In this document: positions 1 through 6,036 of the stretch, piece by piece
How the letters are laid out: each line of letters starts with the position of its first letter
How positions within the stretch are numbered: position 1 is the stretch's first letter
Source: Victivallaceae bacterium
Lineage (GTDB): Bacteria > Verrucomicrobiota > Lentisphaeria > Victivallales > Victivallaceae
NCBI GenBank assembly: GCA_028717165.1
Contig: JAQUOK010000136.1
Coordinates: 1-7,517, forward strand
Length of the DNA stretch: 7,517 bases
Reading direction: 5' to 3'
Made by a program: the position numbers and the translations under genes
Notes under the pieces: model-generated
Databases searched by the model: none
Seen by the model: only the letters and a program-made list of their open reading frames with translations
Told to the model about the DNA's origin: nothing

Positions 1-900
1 CCGTGTCCGCGGATCGCGCATAACTATATTCTTTGCCACGATGATTTTACTTGATAATCCATGACCACTTACCGGGTTTTCCGGCCATTTTTCTTCTTCT
101 ACAGGAATATCATATGCCTTGTCTGTTATAAGAATTCCATATCCACCGTTTTTTGAGACGGTGTTTCCCTGAATAATTCCGTATTGTACGCCGCAGAACA
201 TAATGCCGTGCAATTTATTTTCACTCACTATGTTCTCCGTAACGGCGCTGCAGCCAACAGCGGCACCGGGAAAAGCTATGGTAATACCCGTCCCGTTTTT
301 TAATACGGAATTACCTGTAATAATATTTTCGTCACGAGCAGTAGTTGTAATCCCGGAATCACCACAACCGTTTATGTAATTATTACTGATCACCGAACCA
401 GAAACGCCTGTGGCGCGTATTCCGCTCCGCAACGCATCTCTCAGAATATTATTTGTTACTATCCACCCTTTACCGGAGCTGGGATGCAAGTTAATACAAT
501 CCCCCCAGCCCCAACGTACAGTAACGGGAACAATATTTGCGCTTTTCCCGGTTCCGGTTATGCAATTGCCGCTTATAATGCCCGGTCCCGGCACCCCGCC
601 GCAGGTGCAAATCCCTTTATCCCCAATATCTTCCAGTTTGTTATTGATGAAATTTAGATTCTGCCCCGCCTGTCTTGCAAGTATCGCTTCGGCTTGGGCG
701 CCGTATATATGACAATTATTAATTGTGATGTTCCGGGCTCCATTACAAATATGAATTACTGAATTTTCAATGCCATGGGAACTTCCTTTTATTATTTTAT
801 AATTTTTATTATCTATGATGATCTGCTTGGTCCGGTTGCCGTCAATCGCCAAATTTTTTATAGTTACGTCATTTACTCCGTCTACCATTATAAGATGTGG
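1..900 (-). repeat. Parallel beta-helix coil repeats (PbH1-like) within the beta-helix protein
   Basis: Residues about 152 to 451 form a run of roughly 20-25-residue coils, each with a hydrophobic strand followed by an Asn-containing turn (NN, GN or EN) and another short strand. At least eight coils can be picked out by eye. The repetition is in the protein pattern, not in the DNA, which shows no obvious near-identical repeats. The array runs off the left edge, so the total number of coils is unknown. Confidence 0.75.
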
Positions 901-1353
901 TTGAGCCCATATTCCGGTTTTATGCCGGGCTGTGAAATCCGTTTCCAGATCAGCATCTAGCAGCAGAACATTACCGTTAACAGATGTTATATTCATCCCG
1001 GTTGCATATTCCGGATTTATAATTACAATAGGCATTCCCGACTGAAATCCGGAAGCGTCGGTAACGGCAAGGCTTGAGTCCCCTTTATGCGCGTCCGCTG
1101 CCAACAAACTGTGGGGTGCGTCTGCCAAGCGCAAAACGGACTTTTCATCTTCGCCGACAAGTTTACAGCCTCCTGATAGTTTAATAGGCATGGATATATT
1201 ATACCGTCCTTCAAGTAACTTGACGATACCGCCGCTGGAAGGCAAAGCATCGATTGCCGCTTGAATTTCAATCTGGTCGTCAACTCCGTCGCAGACGAAA
1301 TCGGCCTTATCTTTTTGTCTGGAGACTTGAGAGGCTACTATTATCTTTACCAT
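1..1353 (-). CDS. Right-handed parallel beta-helix (pectate-lyase-like) protein, 3' end cut by window edge
   Basis: The frame is open from an ATG at 1353 to the left edge, giving 451 visible residues and no stop. The start is secure: an in-frame TAA lies two codons upstream (1357-1359) and an AAGGA sits 9 bases before the ATG. The first 50 residues carry the pattern that opens many pectate-lyase-like beta helices: a short strand (KIIVASQ), then ADFVCDGVDDQIEIQAAID, then a GG-x-V-x-L-x-EG-x-Y motif. Residues about 84-150 look like a small beta insertion (GDSSLAVTDASGFQSGMP). From about 152 on there are repeated Asn- and Gly-rich coils of the 'I-x-x-N' type (ITINNCHIYG, LNFINNKLED, GIISGNCITG, WIVTNNILRD, SVISNNYING, NIITGNSVLK, IIQGNTVSKN), as in PbH1 repeats. 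Such folds include polysaccharide lyases, glycoside hydrolases, epimerases and phage tailspikes; which one this is cannot be told. No signal peptide is visible, unlike the gene upstream. It lies 12 bases downstream of the large secreted protein and is probably co-transcribed with it. Fold assignment is strong; activity is unknown. Confidence 0.88.
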   Translation of the reverse strand, partial: MVKIIVASQVSRQKDKADFVCDGVDDQIEIQAAIDALPSSGGIVKLLEGRYNISMPIKLSGGCKLVGEDEKSVLRLADAPHSLLAADAHKGDSSLAVTDASGFQSGMPIVIINPEYATGMNITSVNGNVLLLDADLETDFTARHKTGIWAQPHLIMVDGVNDVTIKNLAIDGNRTKQIIIDNKNYKIIKGSSHGIENSVIHICNGARNITINNCHIYGAQAEAILARQAGQNLNFINNKLEDIGDKGICTCGGVPGPGIISGNCITGTGKSANIVPVTVRWGWGDCINLHPSSGKGWIVTNNILRDALRSGIRATGVSGSVISNNYINGCGDSGITTTARDENIITGNSVLKNGTGITIAFPGAAVGCSAVTENIVSENKLHGIMFCGVQYGIIQGNTVSKNGGYGILITDKAYDIPVEEEKWPENPVSGHGLSSKIIVAKNIVMRDPRTR

Positions 1354-1362
1354 AATTTATTT

Positions 1363-1367
1363 TCCTT
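1363..1367 (-). promoter_or_regulatory. Ribosome binding site of the beta-helix gene, overlapping the upstream stop codon
   Basis: On the minus strand AAGGA lies 9 bases before the ATG at 1353 and shares bases with the TAA stop (1366-1368) of the large upstream gene. It fixes the start of the beta-helix gene, since an in-frame stop blocks any earlier start. The overlap suggests translation of the two genes is closely linked, with re-initiation possible. Confidence 0.75.
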
Positions 1368-4300
1368 AGTACTCTACCACAACAGCTTCATGAATATCAA
1401 AGTCCCTTACGGGAAATACAATGTAATCACCTTCAAGTTTATAAGATATTTTTCTTCCGTTGTCAGGATAGAAAACTTTGATCTTGTGTTTGGACGGGAC
1501 GGCAACTTTAGCCTTGACGTTCTTTATGGGAAATTTGCGTTCGTCATAATTCAACAACTGGAACATCATCCGGTTCTTTTCCGGCTGGAGTTTTATCAGC
1601 CCCTCTACATGCCATGGGCAATTTTCAACCAGGAAGGCCGGTTTAGCTCCGGACAGATGAAGCGCAAAGCGCGTTGCTTCTGCCAAAAACTCTTTTACTC
1701 CAGGCAGAAAATGTTTAAATAAGGTCCACAAATAAATTTTCCGGCCCGGCTTCCACATAAGCCCCGGATAGGTTGCGGTAACCAAAAGGCACCATCCTTT
1801 ACCGTATTTGTTTATAGTCAGGGCTGGCTCTTTGCTATTTTGCCATGTTCCCATGACAGTTGCCGTTTTGGGGTTAATCCTGTCATACCCATACGAAAGG
1901 TTATATTCTATTGGACGTGATTTTGAGAAGAATAAAACCGGCGAAACGCTTTTGGGGGGGCTGCACGTAAAATGGCCTTCCCGGTATCTGGCCATACCTT
2001 TGCCCGTATCAATATTTTCCAAAGGAATAGTACAAGTATTTTCTAAAAAATCTACTCCAAAAACATCAGCCAAGCCGTAATTGGACCGTTTTATTCCATA
2101 CTGATCGTATAACGTAGCGGTACCAGTCACAATAAGACTGCCTCCGTCTTTCACCCAGTTCCGCAGAATTTCTTCTTCACCGGGAGTAAGGGTTTTGGCA
2201 TCGGCCAGGATTAAAACCTTATATTCTTTCAGCTTTTCCGCAGACATGGTATCTGCCCAGATAATGTCGCACTGGACATGTTCATAATTAAGCGCTTGGT
2301 AAATTCCTATATTATTTTGGGTGTAGAGATTCTGCCGGGCGTTTTCTCTTTTTTTCTTATCCCGCTCATCATCCCGGTAGAGCAACGCGGAAGTTCTGCC
2401 TGAATGAATCAGGGCAATATCGCCCGGTCGGTCCGTATTAACAAGATATGGTTCGAGTTTTTTCATTTTGGCAAACATTTTCCGGTTAATTTCCCATGCT
2501 TCAGGACGCCCGCGTTCGTTTAAACTCATCTGTTTAAAAATATCGGCCCAGTACCAGACAAAAAACTGGCTGCTGTGAAGCATACTTATACCCATTCCGA
2601 CTTTCCAGCGCCGGGTAACACTGCGGGGCAAACGCCAGATATAGATTTCCATACCCGTAAGATAACGTTGCCTGCCGTCGCGGCACATTTCCGCAAACAT
2701 GCCGTTTTCGTAGTTGGCAGTACTATATCCCGGCTCTGTTCCGTTCAAGTCAAAAACGTGCGCCATTTTTCCCCAGAGGGAAAGGTTGATAAAATTAGTA
2801 AAGACGGAAGCGCGTATCGGAGTATAGTGACTGATACTTGTGCCTTTGCGCAGCATGTGCAGATATTCAGTTATTTCCCTTAAGCTGTCAATGATATTAT
2901 TATCCATTGCTTCCGCAAACTCGGCGAAAAAGACCTTATGTTTCCAGCGAAAATCAGGGTCTATAAAATTGTGATGATTAATAAGGTCAACCATATTCGG
3001 CTTCAAACCGAGTTTGGCCACTTCTTCCGCCGTATACTTAGTCTGGATATGCCGCAGGAAAACATTTTTGATGTCATTTTCCAGGAATTTGAAAGTCGCT
3101 TCTTCTGTCCATATGCCGGCAAAAGCAGGATAGCGCCCATAATAACTTATTATGCGGTTAACGGTTGATTTACCCATAGGCAGATAGCCGACAAGGCAGC
3201 GCAACCCGTTAGCCTGAGCCGCGTTGAAATATTTTTCCACTTCCTCCGGCTGAGAAGGTACGCGAAAACCGATAAGTTCGGTAGCGTCAGTAGCGCCGGC
3301 ATACCGGCACATATCAACCAGACTGTCCGGGCGGTTTTTGTTCAAAAACCAGCGGCCGTAAGCGCGATGAAAATGATTGTCCAGCCAGTAGAAATATCTT
3401 TTTTGCTTCAAAAATTCAGGTTGTGTTATTCCCAGCTCCTTATTGGATGATGGTTTGCGAAATGCGAAAAGAGCCGCGTCCGTATCCCTTCCCGGAGCAT
3501 AGTACCTGTCACAACTTCTCGGCCTTCTTTTTTCCAGAGTTTTCTGAAGAAGAAGAATGGATTCAGCTCCGGCATCTCCCAACAAACCCAAAGCGTAGAC
3601 GGCAGCCTGCCATATATAGGTATTCTCCTTCCGCGGCAACAACTCATTTCCCGCTAATTTTATAAGCAGCGGCACGGCGCTTTTATCGCCAGTCATGGCA
3701 AGGGACTGAATGGCGGCGGCAGCCATATGCTGCGGATTATTTGTTGACCAGATATCCCGCCAGTTTTCAAACCTCCCGGTTTTTGCATCCTTAACATACT
3801 TTTCAAGGATATCTTTTAAAACCGGTACAGCCGAAGGTTCTCGCAGCCAACCTAGTGAGATGACGGCATTTTGAGCTACCGCACCGTCCCGGTCGCTGAC
3901 TAATTCAAGCAGTTTCGGAGCGGCGCTCCCCGCGCCTATCATTCCCAGCGCCTGCGTTGCTCTGCGTCTGGTCCATCTATCCCGGCTTTTGTCGATAAGT
4001 GAAAGGATATGAGGAACGGCTTTTTCCGCCCGCATCCAGGCCAAGGCGCTGAGCGCGTTGCGTCTGACCGGATAGCAGGGATCATTCAGGAGTTTGATAA
4101 GCATGGGAACAGCTTCATTTTTCTGCAGGCGGCCTAATTCAAGAACCGCTTTTTCCCGAACTTGGGGATTCTCACTTTTTATCCGGTTCACAGCGTCACG
4201 GAAATCGCTGTCGAAGCTTGCGGTTTCACGTAAAAATATTTTATGTTCCGCTTCTTCTTTCGCTTTTTTCAAATCATCCATTTTTGCGGAAAGGGATTTT

Positions 4301-6006
4301 CTTATATCCGAAATCTTATTCTCTATAATGGAAATTTTCCCATTCATTGCGTTTGTACACACTTCTATCTTTTTTGCGCTTTGCCGGCCAGCCAGGAACT
4401 GTTCACTTTTTTCCGCGTTTTCCGAATCAGATATTTCATCTATTTTTTCCAGAATTTTATTATATGATTTAAACATATCCGCATAAAAATTTCCCCAGTC
4501 GCTGGAAATATCGGTAAACCGCTTTTTAATCCCTTTATATTCGCCAGAGGTGACAATTTTGTATTTCAGCAGGTCATCTATATCAAAACCAAGAATATCT
4601 ATTAATGTTTCTATGCGGTAGCTTCGATTCCTTATTTTTTCTTTATATGTTTTTTTAACATCTGCTTTAACACCCATAAGACGTTTATATATCCTCTGGT
4701 CGTTTTCAGAAAAAATACGGACAACAACGTCATCCCACCAGACAACCTGGTCTTCCAGTTTGGTATCCTTGGCCATAAGAAAGATATACAACTCCTTGCT
4801 GTTATCTGAAGGAGTTCTGAAGTCGAATCTATACTTTTGCCATTCCTCGCCGGAAAAACGGATCCAGCCAATATTTTTACGGTCCGACGTCTCTACCCAG
4901 ACTTTACCTTCCCCCGTATCGCTGGTCTTCCCCCAGAAAGCGCAGGTGTAGGTGTGCCTCGGCAAATATGAACCGGCAGGAAGTTTCTGTACAAGCGCTT
5001 GCCCGCCTAAAAAATGCCCCTCTATACGCAGACTTTGTTTGTTTTTCTTAAATATCTTCCTGTCAACGGAAGCCTTCCTAGGCCAGCCCAGGGAGCCAAA
5101 TTTCTGCCAAAGTTTCGGCCGGAGTAATTTCTGCGAATCAGTAATAACCGGAGTTTCGAAGTCCCCGTTCTTTATAATATTTTCAGACTTGAACGGTTTA
5201 ATATCCGGATATTTGCTGTTAATGGTTTTTCCCTGAATATTTTCCGCTTTCACTTCGTAGACTTCTTCAGCAGAAACTGTCGCCATGGCAGTATAGGTAT
5301 TGGTTCCCGCTTTCAATTTCCCGGAATCTTTAATAACTTTACCGGCTTTATCCATAAGTTTTACGCTTTTAAGCGAAGGCATGTCAACTTTGTAGGAAAG
5401 CTCGACATTTACAGGGAAAAGGGACATGTTGTCGTACCAGACGACCGCTTCTTCAGGGGTATTTTTTTCAAGTCCCAGGAAAATAAGCAGGAGAGATTTT
5501 TCCTTGGGCGCTGTAAATTCTATAGAAAATTTTTCCCATGAGGTATTGCTGAAGGTCTTAGACGCAAGAACTGTTTTCTTACCTTTTACCAAATTGTAGA
5601 TTGTAACGTTGCCGGCAACAGTACCGTTGGTTTTTCCCTGAAAAGAAAGGATATATGATTTTGACGCGACATAATCCTTAGGATAAATTCTATAAACATG
5701 AAACTGCCAGTAGCCACCGGCATTCTGCATGCGCAAACTCGCTTCTCCCGTACAGGGACTTTCAACATCTCTCCAAGATTTTTGGGGCCAGCCGAAAGAG
5801 CCCCATTTTCCCCAATGGGCCGGTCTGACCTTGGCGGAACCGTAAGGTTCTTCAAATCCTCCATTTCTAATAAGGTTTCCGACAGGTAAAATCGGATCAG
5901 AGCTTATTGTAATGGATGGTTCACTCCGGGCTGTTCCGGAAATCAGAAAAAGAGTTAAAAAAACTAAAATAACTACCGACATTATTTTGTGCGTTAATTT
6001 TATCAT
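1366..6006 (-). CDS. Secreted multidomain protein: two CBM4/9-like modules, HEAT repeats, GH42-like barrel with trimerisation-type domain
   Basis: This complete 1546-residue gene starts at ATG 6006 with AGGA 8 bases upstream and ends with TAA at 1366. Residues 1-26 are a Sec signal peptide. Residues about 42-200 and 276-433 are two related jelly rolls of CBM4/9 type. Residues about 434-598 are charged and helical with probable coiled coil, and 613-825 are six HEAT-like repeats. Residues about 868-1180 resemble a clan GH-A barrel of GH42 type, with candidate catalytic Glu969 (GIWTEEA) and Glu1120 (LTGMEIYIW) and a final-strand pattern FFVWYW. Residues about 1194-1330 match the beta-galactosidase trimerisation (GATase-like) domain, with KVLILADAKTLTPGEEEIL and DGGSLIVTGTATL. 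The last ~105 residues form a beta sandwich (FQLLNYDERKFPIKNVKAKV). The likely role is binding and hydrolysing a glycan outside the cytoplasm. Known GH42 enzymes are about 650-700 residues, so this is over twice that length because of the N-terminal half. The usual N-terminal GH42 sequence is not recognisable, so it may be a distant or catalytically altered relative. It sits between a DUF4838-like gene and a beta-helix gene. Confidence 0.9.
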   Translation of the reverse strand: MIKLTHKIMSVVILVFLTLFLISGTARSEPSITISSDPILPVGNLIRNGGFEEPYGSAKVRPAHWGKWGSFGWPQKSWRDVESPCTGEASLRMQNAGGYWQFHVYRIYPKDYVASKSYILSFQGKTNGTVAGNVTIYNLVKGKKTVLASKTFSNTSWEKFSIEFTAPKEKSLLLIFLGLEKNTPEEAVVWYDNMSLFPVNVELSYKVDMPSLKSVKLMDKAGKVIKDSGKLKAGTNTYTAMATVSAEEVYEVKAENIQGKTINSKYPDIKPFKSENIIKNGDFETPVITDSQKLLRPKLWQKFGSLGWPRKASVDRKIFKKNKQSLRIEGHFLGGQALVQKLPAGSYLPRHTYTCAFWGKTSDTGEGKVWVETSDRKNIGWIRFSGEEWQKYRFDFRTPSDNSKELYIFLMAKDTKLEDQVVWWDDVVVRIFSENDQRIYKRLMGVKADVKKTYKEKIRNRSYRIETLIDILGFDIDDLLKYKIVTSGEYKGIKKRFTDISSDWGNFYADMFKSYNKILEKIDEISDSENAEKSEQFLAGRQSAKKIEVCTNAMNGKISIIENKISDIRKSLSAKMDDLKKAKEEAEHKIFLRETASFDSDFRDAVNRIKSENPQVREKAVLELGRLQKNEAVPMLIKLLNDPCYPVRRNALSALAWMRAEKAVPHILSLIDKSRDRWTRRRATQALGMIGAGSAAPKLLELVSDRDGAVAQNAVISLGWLREPSAVPVLKDILEKYVKDAKTGRFENWRDIWSTNNPQHMAAAAIQSLAMTGDKSAVPLLIKLAGNELLPRKENTYIWQAAVYALGLLGDAGAESILLLQKTLEKRRPRSCDRYYAPGRDTDAALFAFRKPSSNKELGITQPEFLKQKRYFYWLDNHFHRAYGRWFLNKNRPDSLVDMCRYAGATDATELIGFRVPSQPEEVEKYFNAAQANGLRCLVGYLPMGKSTVNRIISYYGRYPAFAGIWTEEATFKFLENDIKNVFLRHIQTKYTAEEVAKLGLKPNMVDLINHHNFIDPDFRWKHKVFFAEFAEAMDNNIIDSLREITEYLHMLRKGTSISHYTPIRASVFTNFINLSLWGKMAHVFDLNGTEPGYSTANYENGMFAEMCRDGRQRYLTGMEIYIWRLPRSVTRRWKVGMGISMLHSSQFFVWYWADIFKQMSLNERGRPEAWEINRKMFAKMKKLEPYLVNTDRPGDIALIHSGRTSALLYRDDERDKKKRENARQNLYTQNNIGIYQALNYEHVQCDIIWADTMSAEKLKEYKVLILADAKTLTPGEEEILRNWVKDGGSLIVTGTATLYDQYGIKRSNYGLADVFGVDFLENTCTIPLENIDTGKGMARYREGHFTCSPPKSVSPVLFFSKSRPIEYNLSYGYDRINPKTATVMGTWQNSKEPALTINKYGKGWCLLVTATYPGLMWKPGRKIYLWTLFKHFLPGVKEFLAEATRFALHLSGAKPAFLVENCPWHVEGLIKLQPEKNRMMFQLLNYDERKFPIKNVKAKVAVPSKHKIKVFYPDNGRKISYKLEGDYIVFPVRDFDIHEAVVVEY
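1369..1689 (-). other. C-terminal beta-sandwich domain of the large protein
   Basis: Residues about 1440-1546 alternate polar and hydrophobic positions. They contain the pattern 'M-x-FQLLNYDER...I-x-NVKAKVAVPS...VFYPDNG...YIVFPVRDFDIHEAVVVEY', which resembles the terminal beta domains following the trimerisation domain in GH42-related proteins. The role there is structural. The assignment rests on pattern only. Confidence 0.55.
2017..2427 (-). other. Beta-galactosidase trimerisation-like (GH42M, GATase-like) domain
   Basis: Residues about 1194-1330 begin with GDIALIHSGRTSALLY, pass through NIGIYQALNYEHVQCDII and EYKVLILADAKTLTPGEEEI, and reach VKDGGSLIVTGTATLYDQYG. This order (short strand, 'IYQAL' helix, 'KVLILAD' strand, 'GGSLIVTG' strand) is that of the middle domain of GH42 beta-galactosidases, which mediates oligomer formation. 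It is the best-recognised part of the C-terminal half and the main reason for the GH42-like call. Confidence 0.75.
2467..3405 (-). other. Clan GH-A (GH42-like) TIM-barrel region with candidate catalytic glutamates
   Basis: Residues about 868-1180 precede the trimerisation-like domain, where the catalytic barrel sits in GH42 proteins. Candidate strand ends are GLRCLVGYLP (about 934-943), AFAGIWTEEA (961-970), HVFDLNGTEPGY (1083-1094), YLTGMEIYIW (1115-1124) and FFVWYWAD (1148-1155). By position Glu969 (codon 3100-3102) would be the acid/base and Glu1120 (codon 2647-2649) the nucleophile. They are 151 residues apart, which is plausible for this clan. The barrel as such is inferred; no strong family signature covers its start. 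Confidence 0.5.
3532..4170 (-). repeat. Six HEAT-like helical repeats in the large secreted protein
   Basis: Residues about 613-825 hold six units of about 30-48 residues. Each pairs a helix such as VREKAVLELGRL, VRRNALSALAWM, TRRRATQALGMI, VAQNAVISLGWL, MAAAAIQSLAMT or IWQAAVYALGLL with a second helix of the AVPxLIKLL type (AVPMLIKLL, AVPHILSLI, AAPKLLELV, AVPVLKDIL, AVPLLIKLA). The D-P/D-x-x-V-R spacing is that of HEAT/PBS-lyase-type repeats, which usually form protein-binding solenoids. The fifth unit is longer, with a Trp- and Asn-containing loop (about 744-760). Confidence 0.88.
4708..5181 (-). other. Second CBM4/9-like jelly-roll module
   Basis: Residues about 276-433 open with ENIIKNGDFETP, the usual beginning of CBM4/9-type modules, and continue with WQKFGSLGWPRK, TYTCAFWGKTSD, WQKYRFDFRTPSD and VVWWDDVVVRIF. 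The same landmarks occur in the same order in the module at residues 42-200. The two copies have diverged well below identity, so the duplication is old. Binding to a glycan is the expected function; the ligand is unknown. Confidence 0.75.
5407..5883 (-). other. First CBM4/9-like jelly-roll module
   Basis: Residues about 42-200, directly after the signal peptide, show VGNLIRNGGFEEP, WGKWGSFGWPQKS, SYILSFQGKTNG, WEKFSIEFTAPKE and VVWYDNMSLFPV. This is the strand order of a CBM4/9-type carbohydrate-binding jelly roll. A linker of about 75 residues with beta character (VELSYKVDMPS onward) separates it from the second module. Confidence 0.75.
5929..6006 (-). other. Sec signal peptide of the large protein
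   Basis: Residues 1-8 include two lysines and a histidine. Residues 9-23 form a hydrophobic core (SVVILVFLTLFLIS), followed by a G-T-A site at 24-26 suited to signal peptidase I, just before RSEPS. There is no lipobox cysteine. It predicts export of the whole 1546-residue protein, including its HEAT repeats. Confidence 0.85.
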
Positions 6007-6014
6007 ATCTACAA

Positions 6015-6018
6015 TCCT
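6015..6018 (-). promoter_or_regulatory. Ribosome binding site of the large secreted protein
   Basis: AGGA on the minus strand lies 8 bases before the ATG at 6006. It favours that start over the next in-frame ATG (residue 9), which would remove the basic n-region of the signal peptide. It lies in the 30-base gap after the upstream gene, which holds no hairpin resembling a terminator. Confidence 0.7.
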
Positions 6019-6036
6019 GTTTTAAAAATTCTGTTG

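Noticed and set aside
410..712. Plus-strand open frame of 100 codons
   Set aside because: It is antisense to the beta-helix coils, whose repeat pattern is continuous through this stretch on the other strand.
1..900. Phage tailspike origin for the beta helix
   Set aside because: Beta helices of this kind occur in tailspikes, but no phage gene is present here and the neighbours are carbohydrate-active-type proteins.
1261..1722. Plus-strand open frame of 153 codons
   Set aside because: It lies antisense across the start of the beta-helix gene and the end of the large gene, both of which have clear domain content and ribosome binding sites. Its product shows no recognisable motif.
4094..4486. 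Plus-strand open frame rich in Phe and Ser
   Set aside because: It is the antisense reading of Lys- and Glu-rich helical codons in the large gene (AAA and GAA read back as TTT and TTC), so it is a shadow.
6007..6036. Possible terminator in the gap before the large gene
   Set aside because: It has a short A/T-rich run (TTTTAAAA) but no GC stem, and it contains the ribosome binding site of the next gene.
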